From contig SSNU01000214.1 of assembly GCA_012064415.1 (NCBI GenBank), positions 62,001 to 126,000 of the forward strand: DNA of 64,000 bases, in the 5' to 3' direction. Positions within the stretch are counted from its first letter, which is position 1. Each line of letters opens with the position of its first letter. Below, one piece after another: positions 24,601 through 39,600 of this stretch. A program made the translations under genes and the position numbers. The notes under the pieces were generated by a model that worked only from the letters and a program-made list of their open reading frames with translations, did not search any database and was not told the origin of the DNA. The stretch is from Gyrodactylus bullatarudis (taxonomy: Eukaryota > Platyhelminthes > Monogenea > Gyrodactylidea > Gyrodactylidae).

Positions 24601-27600
24601 CCGCAAAAATATTGGATCTGTCGAAAATTTAATGGCGATTTTCGGCTTTCTTTTCTAACTCTGATCTTTCCTGTTACCAATCAATAAAAATCCTCAGCTT
24701 GAAGTTCGAAAATGGGGATTTTGGCGCCAAATTCAATTTTGAAAAATGATCATATTAATAGGAAACCTAGCCTGGATTCTTAAAAATCTTCATCATGTTT
24801 TTATTCCATATGAAAAAATTCAGACTTTTGTAAAGACCGAAATTTTTGCCATTCCATTTTTTAAATGCTAAGGACCACCAGGTGTTCATCACAAAAAATA
24901 TCTCGGATACATTAAAGATTAAGAGAAAATTTGAGGAATTTTCCCAGTATTGATTTTAGTTTTGACTGTAAGGATTCTCTCTTCTAACCACAAGAATATA
25001 ATCGTTAGATTCCTCCTTAAATTGAGCTGGATTATATGTTTCATTTTACTTTTCATTCAAAAAACTAGCTCAGATACTATAGATACAATAGTACATATTT
25101 CATTTATTTCTCAACTATTATTCCTTCAAGTGGATATATATCGATGTGTAATAGATTGAAATATAGTATTTATATAAATTCCTTAGTTGGAATGAGTATC
25201 TTGAGATTCTTTTTTAGCGTACACATACTGTAGTAGAAGAACAACACTGACAAATTATTTTATTGGGATTATTACTATTATTGTGTTAGGTTATTATCAG
25301 ATGGAAATGATGAATAATATTCATTAAATAACGTATTCATTTGAATAACTGTTAGTGGAATTGTGCAAATTAATTGATTAAAGGAATATATGAAATATGA
25401 AGCTAATATTGCTCAATCTGAATTTAAAAGAAAATTTGAATCACTGATACTGAAACTCCGAAAAATAAATCAACCTCAAGAGGATCGGACCAAAATTTCA
25501 ATCTGACTTCTTTATTATTAGGCTTCTATCTAGAACTAGTGATATGAAAATTTCGTTAGTTCATGGATGGAAGGCAGAAAGCGTAAAAGTATAAGTGGAC
25601 AACCAACATTGGAAAGATACGTAAAAAGAAAGCAATGATCATGGACACAAGCCTCTTTCCTTCAATTTTCCAAATTGGAAGAATCAATCAGAGGGTTTCG
25701 TTCCTTCAAAAATATATATATCTAGCCGGTGTAATAGTCTGATGAGAACCGGTCAAATATGAGCTTTATTACTAAATACTCACTCCTCTTCTAAGTCCGC
25801 TTAAGAATCTTTGAATCAGAAAACATATTCGAAGAAGCTCGGAAATGCTTTCCAAAAAATCAAAAAAATTATTCATTCACGAATCTGACCCCAAAATCAT
25901 TCTGAAACATTCATGATCATGAGCTGAGCTATTTGCCAAAACACAAATTTGAACAAATTTTCCAATAACTCCATTTTTTCCAGTAATGAACCTAAATAAG
26001 AAACAGAAGTCACACTGTTGAACAGTAGAATTATCATTACAGTTATTTAAAATTTCTGGCATCATTTGAAGTGATTCAAGACTGATTTTGGTCTAATAAA
26101 TTCAGAAAAATCCAGTTAATTTTTAACATTGAAAAAAAAAATTAAAATTGAATTTTGATTTTTTTTAAACCAAACTCTAGATTTTCAGTAGAATTAGATT
26201 TAATCGGAATATAACCAACTTTTTTATCAAAGCCTGTTCCAGAAGTTTCGGTATTGAGATATTCAAGTATCTTTTTCAGTGGATGAGACACTTGTGACCT
26301 TAATTCTCTTCAATTTTATCTAAAAACCTTAGTATTCCTATTGGTCCAGATCTAAAAAACAATTCAGAATTAAATATACCTTAAAAGATGAGCTGTAGAA
26401 AAGTCAATCTTAATAAAATCTGAAATCAACCACCTGCTTCATCAATCATTTCCGTATAATTGCTACTAGTTTCAGTTTCAATCCGAATACAATCTTGGAA
26501 TGAAATTTGCTGAGAACTATAAGTTAAATCAGAATTAATCGTTTAACAAATATCCATTTTTAAATATATCATTATGGGAATTAGGATAAAATATTAATAT
26601 TTGATCCTAGTGTAATACACAATGTGTATGTGACATTCTATAGAATAAAGGGACATAAAATTTATTTAAAATACTCATATCGTTTTTCCTATGTTACTCC
26701 CTCCCTCCTTCCTTTTTACTGGACGCGAGAAACATTTTCCTGCATTCTCCCTGATTGACAGCCCCCATCGTTTACTTTCTTCTTTCTTTATCATGAGGAT
26801 AATTCAATGTTAATTTCATCAAATTCTTTATTGAGAAGGGAGAACTGCTTTCTTGGGGGTTACCAACTTCTTTATCATTATCTTGTTGAAAACACCTAGC
26901 ACTGACCCCTTCCCTTTTAAGTTCTTGTTTATTGTTTGAAAAAAATATTTGGGATATTTTAAAATTTGATAAAAAAGAATTTTCCTTCCGTTTTAAGACT
27001 TGACCTCTTTTTATTTTCATTCTCAGTAAAAGCTGACGTGCTGAATTTTATATATTTTTTTATTTAATGATTATTATTGAAGAGTTTAAATAATTTTATC
27101 CATTTATTAACGTTAATTTTGATACTTTTGAAAGTCTCAAGACTACCTGGAAATTCAGGTAGTAACAAGTTTATCTGAAAGTCAGATCTTATTACACCTA
27201 GTTAATGTGAAGATGGGAATTTATGATTCTAAAAAATTCTCAATATTTTCATCAAGAAATCGAATTTTATGAAGGATTTTTTAGAAATCATGAGGCCCAC
27301 TTTTATGAAATGAAGAAAAATCTTAAATTATAGTTTATTTCAAACCTTGATTCTCGAAATCCGATTTAGTATACAGTCAATAACCAAGAGAGAAACAAGA
27401 ATAGTGGAATGACAAATCAGACGTAGCTTCTCAAAAATAGTGGAATGATATGGTGTATTCGAAGGTATATAAGGCAATTTCATACCCTCACACACATCCA
27501 TGTGTTTGACTCAGAATCTTAACATTGAAGTATAGGGAGGGTAATTATGATTAAGTCGTATGCAATGAAACCAGTAATTAGCAATTGAAGTTAATTTTTT

Positions 27601-30600
27601 AACATTACACAACAGAAAACAAGAGAGTTTACATGTTTTTCAAGGTTTATGATATGAGTCATATCTTATTTTTCATTATTTTGTGTAAAATTGATAGAGT
27701 ACTTTTTTTCCATCTTGGATCAACTGGTCAGGATGAAAAAATTTTCTTCTTGATCTGATCTAATTTCGAAGAGAAATTTTGTGTTGTCACTCTAAAACAA
27801 AAATTATATTTGTGTAAAATCTATTCTGGAAAAATTTCTCCCCTTCGATTTAACGTTAATTTTTGTTGCAAACGAATAAAGGATATCTTGAAAGCAGCAA
27901 CAGATGAAAATCAATTTTGGAAGAAAAAATTATTTTTGATCAGGATCGGATCTCAAAACGTTGATCACAAACGGGGTTTCTTTAGTTTTCTCAGAGAGTT
28001 TAATCAACGAAATAAAAATCGACCCTTACTCATGTCATCGACCGAGAAAATTAGATCAGATCAAGAAGAAAATTTTTTCATCCTGACCAGTTGATCCAAG
28101 ATGGAAAAAAAGTACTCTATCAATTTTACACAAAATAATGAAAAATAAGATATGACTCATATCATAAACCTTGAAAAACATGTAAACTCTCTTGTTTTCT
28201 GTTGTGTAATGTTAAAAAATTAACTTCAATTGCTAATTACTGGTTTCATTGCATACGACTTAATCATAATTACCCTCCCTATACTTCAATGTTAAGATTC
28301 TGAGTCAAACACATGGATGTGTGTGAGGGTATGAAATTGCCTTATATACCTTCGAATACACCATATCATTCCACTATTTTTGAGAAGCTACGTCTGATTT
28401 GTCATTCCACTATTCTTGTTTCTCTCTTGGTTATTGACTGTATTTGATTTCTTTGACGAAAAATCAACTTTATGCCTTAATTTTCTATAAAATGGTAAGC
28501 CTAATGATCTAGATTCCAACTTCTAAATAGAACCTCTTGAATCATATTTATAAGGAATTAAGTATTTATAAACTTTTAGGATGAATTTAGAGAATGTCAA
28601 ATATACCAAGATTAACGGTAACGTATATGAATGATATTCATTGAATATTTATATCATAAGCGAGATATTCAGGAAAAAACTTGATAATAAAAAATGTTAA
28701 ATCCGGATTTAGATATCGACACTGGCAGACATGGAATCAAGGTCAAGATCATAATAGATTGCCAGGAAATATGAAGAAAAAAAATGTTAAGAAATGTTAG
28801 ACTAAACTTCCATAAATATTATCATTTATTCTGTCATGAAAATTTATTTCCTCCAAAAGATAATGATCAATTTTGTATTTCTTTCAAAATATTCAAGTAA
28901 ATTTTTATTTTTTATTCTAGTGATTTTATCAACTCATCAACTGTCAAGAGTAACAAGAAATCTGAGAATGGTGAAAAGTTCAGCTACATTGGACGTAAAG
29001 ATGACACAATTACAATCTCTGAGCAAATTGTTCGGTTCCAATTAACACAGAATAAAAAAGGTTTTGCCATTGCTTTCGAAAGTAAATATTCATGCCTTGT
29101 CCTATTCAGGATTCATGTATTCTACAAAATATGCCCGACATTGCAAGACAATTTTGCTGAATTTCCAAAAACAGTTGCCGGTTCTGTTGATACTAGAGTT
29201 GAGGGAAGTTGCCTTCCAGGAGCAGGTCAGCTGCCAAGCCATTTACCACCAATTAGGATTTGTAACCGTGATGGCTATTGGCTAGAAGATAAACGTCGGT
29301 CAGACTCCTTACATGCTGAATGTCAATGCTTACCTGGATTTGCAGCTACAACTGATAGGAAATCATCCAGTTGTCGTGGTGAGTTTCTCTAAAGAATTAA
29401 TAACTTTGTTTCGGTGTATTTAAACCCAAAAGTCCCATTTTAAGGTAATTCTCAAAAATAACCCCAAAAGGAGAATAATCTCAAATAACAGGCCCATAAT
29501 AGAAATTTTATCTCAGAAGTAGCACCAACGACTTCAAAAATAGACCTAACTGAATTTCATTTCAAACTCTTCGAAATAAAGCTTCAACAGAGGGAATTTC
29601 TACTTATGAAATGAGAATAAATTGAAGATTGGTTAGAAATTGATCATCAATGAATTCTGAGAAATTGAGAACACATGGGTTACTTTTAACGATTCGAATT
29701 TTATCCATAAATCGTCTACTTTTATTCATTTTTTCATTAATATTTTTTGTATTTCAAAACGTATAAACATGAGTACTGACCTACTGATCTTCTCTACTGA
29801 TCTTGAAAATAATAATTTTTTGATTTATTTTCTTACAGTTTGCTCACAAGGGGAATACAAGTATAAAATGGGTCCTTCTGAGTGCCTTAAATGTCCAGAG
29901 AATTCAGTCAGTTCAAAAGTAGCATATGATTTTGTCGAGGAGGAAGTTAAACAACTCCAACTCATAAATCCAATACCGGGTTTCGTCTCCTGCTCATGCC
30001 TACCAAGATTCTATAGAAATTCAGCTGTTGATAAGTTCACAGATCCCTGTACAAGCCTGCCATCCCATCCACAGAATTTAGAAGCAGACGTAACCAATGT
30101 TGCCAAAGTGGTGATTAAATGGTCTCCTCCAAGTCAACTTGGTGGACGACAAAATTCCATCAATTACAGAGTTGAATGTCGCATTGTTGAGAAGAATTTC
30201 AAGAAATCTTGCGGTAAAAGTATTATCATTGAAAATGATCCTATCAGAAATAATCAGTAAGGAATCTTTGATTAGATAAATTCGATATTTAAATTAAATT
30301 TTCCAATAATATTTTGGATTATAATTAGCTTATTAGAAATTCGATTTTTGGCTAATTCTGGCTTTGTGTTAATCTGGTATTTCCAGGCTGGAAAGGCAAA
30401 AAAAGGAAATATTTAAAACTTTTACGTAAATATATATATCTTGGTCTAGTTCGATTCTTTTGATACTATGTTCAGGCATTTTCTAATTGGTAGCTGATCT
30501 CCAGAACAAATTCATAATTTTTTCTCAAGAAAGAAAATTTTTGAAATTTAATACAAAAAAATTCATTTCATTTTTAATTCAATCATTTGATAGACTTAGT

Positions 30601-33600
30601 TAATTCCCATATGAGATGCCTTCACGAATATATATGGCAATCACTTGTTTCACTTGATCTAATTTAAAGAGACTTACACAAGTAAATTATTCGCAATTAT
30701 TTTGGATCGATAAACTCTTGTCATCATTGGAGAGAGTGTGGAAAGAGAAACAAAAAATTTCACGATTCAGAGATCCCTATTATAACATTAGCATCATATT
30801 TTTGAAAAATTCATCACCCCGATGTCCATCTGGATTTGTTTAGGTTTCAGATGACTGGACATCAAAATGACAAACTACTGTAGTGAAATGAATTCATGCT
30901 TATCAGAAAATTGAAGTCATGTCAGGGAAATAATTCCAATAAAATAAAATAAATCGATCAATCCTCAAGAGTATCGAGAATACTGTTTTGCATATACCAA
31001 GATGATTTAATCGAATACATGTATCAGATTCTTATGCTTATAGAGAAACCAGTTCTCTAATTTTACTTTAAGATTTCAATGTTTTCCATATGGTTATGTC
31101 TTTATTCTAACTTCATGAAATCAGCAAAATTCTACACATTACATAACGAAATTTTGTATAAATATCTAGCTGGTGTAATAGTCTGATGAGAACCAGTGAA
31201 ATAAAAGCTTTATTACTAATTATACACTTGTCTTCCAATCCTCACAGTGAATTTTTCATTAAAACCAGAAAATAAATTATGCTGAAAAGTTTTTTTGATT
31301 TTTATATAGTTCAGAAGTTCTTTCCTGAAGCATCAATCAATTTGAATTATTATGAGAGCAGTATTTTATATAACAGTCAAAATTTTCATTCCTAATAAAC
31401 TGCTGTCTTCTATTAATCAATTTAAGAAGAGTTCAATTTGATTGATATTACCATAGAGTTATTTTTGGTTGTAAAATATAGTGTCACAGAGTTGCTTCCT
31501 TCAAACCAAAACTAAATTGAAACGTTTTTTCCTTTCATCTGACTTTTATTTAGCTACTTTTTGACTTACCGATAGAATTGAATTTTACAAAAATCTCAGT
31601 TTTTTTATTCATCTTCATATCAACTGGCTATATATCAGTAATAATTTGAAACATATCAAATAGTTAATCTCTAGATTTTTGCTAAACATACTAAAGTGAT
31701 AAAAAGTGTTTTATTCAATATTTAATTCTTTTAAAATTTTCCTTTAGTTCCCATATCTAAGAAATCCCAAAGCATATCTGAATTTGTAGTTAAGAAGAAA
31801 ATGTATTTTCCTAAATTCTTCAAAAGTAATAAAATTTCCTTTTAGAAATGTCCTCGAAATAAAAATTCAAATCGATAAGTTGGGAGAGCATTTCACAACT
31901 GGAGAAGATAAAATAAATTTTTAAAACGTATCGTTTATCGCTATTCACAGTTCATTCTGCTCTATATATCTTATCATGAGAGATTTACATTTACTTCTCT
32001 GTTGCATCATGTTGTAATCATAATAGTTTCCCTTTTACATAACTTTCTTATAGATTGTACGCACTTTTACCTTCTCACCCCTAAACTCCTGATAGGAATC
32101 TTTGTAATAATTTTTCCTTCTTTTTATTATACAGTTGTACCTCCGTAATAACTGTGTAAAAGTGATCCCTACCTCTCTGCCCCCTGAAGAATAATATTTA
32201 TTATAATTGTATACTAATGAGTAGGCATATGTATAGAATATTTTAATTTTTTCCAAACTAATTCAATTTCAGCAATATATCATTACCTTATGAATATTTT
32301 TCATTGATATTTTAAGGTTATACTCATGAAATGTAGTTACCTCATTGTACCAAATTTCAAGAGAATATCGCGAAAATAAAATTTAATATTTTTTTTCATC
32401 ATATAAAGCAGATTTTCATTCCTACTTGAAGAGAATTTTAAAACTAATCTTGTCACAAAATTCCAGGTGGATACCTTGCTTTTCAAGACCATGAAGCGAA
32501 TTTAAACTTTGGACTGGCAAAAGTTGATATTGAGTTTTTTGATGAAATTTTTATGTAAATCCTATTCCATCCCAATTCTATCCCCCATACCCTTTCACAC
32601 ATTCTACGTGTACTTGAATACTAACCTAACTCTTACTATAACTACGAATGATTGCATTCAACTTTCCTACTGCTTTATCTTTCGTTTACAGAAATTTTAT
32701 TGATGGAGCATTAAATTTTTATCATTTTTTGAAACTACCTTTCTGGGTTAAGCCCCCTTGTCAGATAAATGGTAACATAATATAATAAGGCCTGGTCTGA
32801 GAGCTTTTGATTGGTTCAACAAAATTCAAGCTTGAGAAAAATTTTTATTTTCATTCAGACGCAATATTCTAACCAAGCCAACCAAATGAATTATAAAAAT
32901 ATTTTTCACTCTTTGTTTTGCTCATAGAATTTTATACTATTTGAAAAAGTGCTATTTTTGGCCGCCCTAGTAATCAGGTAATAGAGATGAAGACCCATTC
33001 AATTTTTCAAAATAAATTGTCATCAAAAGTTTTTCAAAGCAATCAAGGATAAGCTAAAGGGAAAAAAATCATTTGTTATTAATGGTTGATCATGAATACC
33101 CAGTAAGAAATTGATATTTGAATTTATGCTTTTCATGTCTCTTCTTCAAATTCAAATTGTTGTCAAAAAAGAATAATTTGATTAAAAAGAATAATAAAAA
33201 CTGGAGAAGATGAAGAAGGAAACAAAGATTGATTCTCTAGAAATATTTCTCTCTTGATCAATCTTTTTTTGTCAGGATTGCGTTTCCTTTCTTATGGAAA
33301 AGATTATTATTATAATTATCGTTTACACGAATCTCAGTTTACCTTTATATCTCGAGAGAGGAATTATAATAAAGCGATTTTATTTACTCAAATCATTCCC
33401 AATACATTTGCATACTTTGTCAGCTATCCAACGACAATCATCTTTTAACAGATTTCAAGTGGCAGCAAAAGCTTGGACAGTTGTCTTCTCAACTGTCATT
33501 TATGAATCTGGTGATGGATTCTCAAATTCCCAAATTTAATCACTATACTTGATGTTTAAACTTATTCTTACTCATTGTTTCCCTTGAAATCTCAATGCTT

Positions 33601-36600
33601 GGTCCATTCATTTCGGAACGACCAAAGATGTCTTTAATAATTTCATTTAGTTTTGAGTCGAAAATGATTTTTATACTGAAATTACTCAATTGATTTTAAG
33701 TAGGTCAAGTAATTTTACTCAGGAAAATAATGAGTGCTAAGCAGAAATTGAAATTACTTTTATAAATTTTCTTATTTAATTCTAGTTATGTTCAAAAATC
33801 GAAAATAAATATTTGATATCAAATGAAACTTAAAAGCATTGATTGTTTGTAACGTTGATCGCTTGTAACCTGACTATGTTGTCTTCTTGTTGAAACATGG
33901 TTCAAAATTATTAGAAATCATAATTTATTTGGCTGGCATAAGTTGCCTTATTTCCTCGAAAATTCACCAAAAACTTCGTTTTTTCTTAACCCCAGCATGA
34001 CTCTCAGTCAGCAACCTCAGAATAATCCATTTATTTCAATAAAACTAAAATCACTCTAAATGTATAAGTTGTTGAATCAACTGCTCTTCATCTCTTAGCC
34101 GAATACACACAACTATTTTCAGAATTTAAAGCTAAGTTTGAAAATTTATTTAGAAATACTCCAACATTTCTGGAAGAGAAGGTAGATATTTTGCATGTTT
34201 TACATGTTATTTACATTGGATCGAAAGGATGGCTTAGTGGGTACACAATACCCGGTATAGTACCTGCCTTAATTGAAAATAATATTATTTCACCCCATGT
34301 TCATATATTAACCCCTCGACTTTTTTGAGGATTTCTACCTTTGTTCTCAGATAGTTCTGAGAATAGACTTTAACATAATTAGAATTCTCTGTATTTCCTT
34401 AATACTGAAATCTGTTCGAGAATCGTAATGTTGATCGTTTTAAAAATTGTGTTTTACTCTATTGTTGATCATTAGAACCTTCATTACTACCTGAATCCGA
34501 ATACATAAAATTAGAATTAACAGCAATTCTAGTAAATATCCTCTTGAATTGATTGCTGTAATTCATGATACAAAAGTTTTTATGTTGATTATAAACTTTT
34601 TAAAGGAATAGTCAAAATCATTTTTCCAGTCTGAAAATGAAATCACCCGATCAGAATAAAATCTGAGAAAATTCAATCTGAAGAAAGTTAAGGTTGAAAT
34701 TTCTATCAATTGAAGATCTGATTGAAATTTTCAGATTTTGAATTTCAGTTGAAACAGTGTACATTTAAAAGCCCTACTAAATATATATTTATTTTTCAGA
34801 TTGAGTATTTTTTAATTTTAACAAAACTTGGCCAAAAAATTACATTTAAATAATAGAGATACTAGAATCTAGGCGGCTTCAGTCATCTTGGTTTGATAAA
34901 AATTATTTAAAGCGAATCCGATAAAAAGCCTATTTCATTTTAATCAAAAAACTTTGAATAAAATTTCCTTATCAAAAATTCTTATTGTCTTTAAATGAAA
35001 CAAGTTTTCAATTGGAAATTTTGAATCTTTTATCATTAAATCATTTCTTTCTGAGTCAAATTTCAAAATGTCATCGGAAAAATTTTGATTAATTCTAACT
35101 CTTATTCTCTTCTTAAAAAGTACTTTCTTGCGTGAATATATATGAAATATTCAGCGTTTTATCGATCACCAAATACTGTATTTCTAATATTTATGAAAAT
35201 TGAAAATATTTCTTTCTGAGACTTTTAAATCAGCTCAATTCATAGAGATTTGTAGTAATTTTATTAAAATTTCATATCGTTGATATACAATAGGGTAGGG
35301 GGAAATTTTTAACCACATATTAGCACCAAATTATCTGACAGAAATATCAATTCTAAGCATTATTTTGTGTTGAAACATGTGTCAAACATGCTTCACCATT
35401 ATGTCATTCAGTTTTAAAAATCCAGAATTTTTCAAATTTCCGTTCAATTTTCAATGAATTTTTACCATGCAATCAGTGATTGCCAATCACTAAAATCTGG
35501 AATATCTTGGCCATTTAATGGATTTCTTGAGTTTTATCTTCAAAAATAGTAATCTTATCACAAAGAGTTGTTCAGAGAAAAAAAATGTCACCTTAATATA
35601 CAATAATTTTTGAGAGGTTCTATGAGCTACATATTGGTAGCATATTCCCTAAGGTCTTTATTGAGTCATGAATTAATTTCGATATTATAATTACAATACC
35701 TTTCAGAAAACCTTTTTTATTTTAAAATAGAGAATTTGGTTTATTCTTTCTCATTACAGCACAATAGACAAATTACCTATTATTATTAATAAGATCCATC
35801 CATCAAACGGGATCAATATATCTATATTATTTTATGTCCCTATCAGAGACTATACACCCTCACCAACCTTTTCTCATAGCCTTTATTCTTTTCCTCTTTT
35901 TTTGATAGGAATGATAAATTGTTTATGTGTAAAGACAACACTCCCAAACAGAACCTTTCTTTCATTATTTGTATTCCTGTGAAACAATAGCTCCTTACTC
36001 TAAAGATCATCATTCTCTTTTAGAAGTTATGAGTTTAATTGTAAGAAAAGTGCTTGCATTTCTAAATTAGATTATCTTTGTAGTATACAGATATCCTTCA
36101 AGAACAACACTATTACGCTTAGAGGCATTCATAATTATAATAACAAAATTAAAATATTTCCTTCAATGATAAAAATAATTATTATTTTTCTACATATTAA
36201 AAATTTATGATTTTTCTTGGAATTTTTGAGGTCACTCAATATTCTAACAAAATATTTTTTCATTATCTATCCATAGAATCCTCGTTCATGGCCTATCCTC
36301 AAAAGAGACTTATGAATTTTCGGTAATATCATTGAACGAGCTTAGTGATCTCCCAAATATTGACTTGAGCTATTCCACATCTACGATCAATGTTGAAATT
36401 CCAAAACCAGGTGAGTTAAAGAGGTCGAAATTTTTTGTTGAAAGTTTCAAGAGTTAACTCAAATTTTCATTTTAGTACCGATTGAAGTATTCAACTTGCG
36501 AGCAACAAAGATGAAACAAGAAAATATTGAAAATAAGACGATGAATCCTCAAGGTGGTTTAATATTTGTAACTTGGGATCCCCCAATTGACACGTCTGAG

Positions 36601-39600
36601 CAATCAGAAATACAAGTAGATGAATACGAAGTGAATGTACTCATTGAAAACGGTACAGACATCACTGGACGTGTAATGATGGGATTATTTGTTTACTTTA
36701 TGGAGAAACGACAATTTTACTTCCCAGCTGTTCCCAATAAAACTATAATTGTCAAGGTTCGTCCAAAAATAAAAAATGGTCCTTGGGCTACATTCAAGTC
36801 AACACCAGAGATAATCCTCAGACCAGATGATGAACTCTTAACATCAAATGATATTCCCATTTGGATAAGTAAAACAAGTATCAAGCCTAACAATTCATCC
36901 CTTCATACAGTCTTTCAAAAGAACCACAAACTCCTTGTTATATTATTCTCGATTGGTTTTGTTGTATTCTGTCTGTTTATATTTTGTGCTGTTTTCAGTT
37001 TGTATCGTAGATTTCGTAAGCCCGAAAAGTGCCTAGTTAATGAGAATATGAACGAAATGTCAAAGAATATCAATGGACAACTTCCACATCAGAATATTCA
37101 TAATACCTTGATGCATCTGAATGATGGCGGAGGTGGAACCATGATGATACATCCTGAAAATAAACGTAACTTCTATGCAGCTTCTTCATCCATGACAAAT
37201 TCCTCAACTAATCATTCGAAAAGTGATAAAAACTCCCTTCAAGAACTCATCATGCAAAATAAGAATAGCCTAGCCCTGGATGAAAAGAAATATCTCATGG
37301 ATTCCAATAAGAATTTGTTAAACAGTCCAGTTCAGTACATGAGTACACCAGGTGGAAATTCTTCAATCAGTAAAAAGAATTCTAAAGCCAATAACAATCC
37401 TAGGAACAACTCTGATAGTGGCAACAGTTCAAGGGATATAGATTGTCAAATTGAAAACTTGGGTGAGTACTATTTATGAGTAAAATTAACATGAGAATAA
37501 AAAGCTGGCAAAAATTTCGAAAAAATTGGTCTTTGAGCTCGAAAATTTTATTGATTTCGAAGATTTGAAGTGATTTAATGCTAATATTTGATATTAGACA
37601 AATAATTTGAATTTGCTTAAAGAACTTTACAGGAATTCGTTATTACTGGAAAATTGAATTATTTAAATTTTTTGATTATCACGAAGGAAAATAATTCAGA
37701 AGTTTAACTTTTTCTTGGCGATGTGCGAGTTTCTCTCAACCTCTACGGCCTTAGTATCGAATTCCTTCAAAGCTTCGAAATTGATTTAAAAAGCGGATTT
37801 TCGAAATTCCAAAAATGACTAAATTTTTTGCCAAATTAAATTTCTTTTTTTTATTTTGCTTCTTTTTATAACTTATTTGTTAAATTCATATTGAATTCAA
37901 AATAAATCGTAAGTTTTCATCTCCATGTCAACTAGCTTTATTTCCGATAAGAAATGAGATTCAAAAATTAAAGATAAGAAAAAAAGTGTATATTTGACTG
38001 AAAAGCGTTCCGTATTTTTTAAGAACCTTACTTAAATATTCTTGAAATGTTGGGCAATATTATCGTTCATCTTAATTAAGAAAGTAATTTTTATCTTCAA
38101 GTGAAAAAATTAAATCTAATATTTATCAATTCTATTGGGTTAGTAATATCTACCAAAAATACATGTTTCTCTTAATTTTCATCATATTTTCTCAAATGTT
38201 GTGATGAAACCAACTTTGTAAAACTACGCTTTCCCATGAAAAAAAATTCACATATAGTTACGATATCATAGTATTTAGTGTATAAAAAAATTCCACAATC
38301 CGTAATCATATTTTCTCCCATGTTTTCAATTTAAACATCACTGAAAAATATTCAATTGCTCAAATGTTTTAATTCAGATCTGAGTTAAAGGTTTCTAGAT
38401 TTAAAAGTACTGGAATAAATAATTATTATTTCGGTAGAAGAAATCGTCTTGAACAATGCGAAAATTAGTCTAATCAAGAGAAATGCTGTTCTCAGACTGA
38501 ATGGTCAAATTGATACAAAGTTTCGTTATTAATAATAACTTATTATTGTCTCTTGATTTTTGATGTCTAGTCGCTCAATCTTAAGATCATAGCATCGTGA
38601 AGCATTTGTCGATATCACCCATTGAGAAGAAAAACTATATAAAATTTTTTTTTTGCTTTTATCATAAAAAATGATACATTTAAAATGAGAATTCCTAAAG
38701 TATCAGATTTTATAAAGTTCTGAAATTCCACTTTTAGAATAGAAACAGCAAAATATCCGAAATTTTTTGATAAATAGAAAAAGTAAATGTAGATTTAATT
38801 AAAATATGATCAACCTTTTACTAAAGTCTGTTCTAGACAGTTCGGTGCTGAGATAGTCTAGTGACTTTTTCAGTGGGATGAGATGCTTGTACTCTGAAAA
38901 TCGGAAAAAACATCTGCCTAATCAATAATATATGGTGATTTTTAGGTTTTTTTTGGTTTTTTCAGCAGGTCATCTGATTCGTTTTTAGATCTGGTTTTAG
39001 ATTAAATTAAAGAGACTTTAGTGTCTCATCCCACCGAAGAAGGTAATTGACTATCTCAGTACCGAAACGTCTGGAACAGACTTTGGTAAAAGGTTGATTA
39101 TATTCCCATCGAATCTACCATTCCTAATCTTAATTGAAGATTTCAGATTTGATTATGGATCAAAACAATTTTCCTATCCAAAGTTGTTTTTCTAACTTAA
39201 TAATCAATGCTTTTTTTCAAAATTTCTGGCCTGGTCTTGTCTTATTTGTATGCAAAAGGAAAAGCTATCTTGTTAAGTTTTAGAGATCAAAAAAGAATAT
39301 AATCTCATAGTTAGAATCATAACAACACATCTACTTTTGATGCAATAGATCATATTGATTAGATCAAATTCTTTATTTGAAATTTCACGCTACTTTAACG
39401 GAAAATGTGATATCAAAGAAAACTGTCAACGCTCAATAGATTCCTAATTTGATGATAGACACTGAAGAAGTTAATTTGATTTCTTTCATTTTTCTTTCTC
39501 TAATATTTTGCTGAAGCTTGAAAAATCTTTTAAACAATCAATCACTTTCATTTCTACTCAAATTATTAAAATCTTAAAAATTGAATCTTCTCAGTTTATC

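Larger units (their letters stand above)
21642..28920 (+). other. Eph intron 3
   Basis: 7.3 kb, phase 2. It contains a foldback copy (24419-24850), a Penelope-like 3' end (25573-25850), one arm of a MITE (26185-26310), a partial foldback arm (27195-27310) and the large palindrome 27374-28440. No missed Eph exon is needed, because exons 3 and 4 join in frame. Confidence 0.7.
30257..36276 (+). other. Eph intron 5
   Basis: 6 kb, phase 2. It contains a Penelope-like stem-loop (31170-31196), one isolated hAT-type end near 32960, a MITE arm (33851-33887) and a tRNA-like A-box fragment (34225-34270). Otherwise no feature recognised. Confidence 0.6.

Noticed and set aside
28836..29285. Two + frames over Eph exon 4 (28836-29045 and 29064-29285)
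   Set aside because: They are other-frame shadows; the frame that joins exons 3 and 5 reads the ephrin-binding domain.
34225..34270. tRNA gene
   Set aside because: A-box-like sequence only; no cloverleaf and no B box, so kept only as a weak SINE-like repeat.
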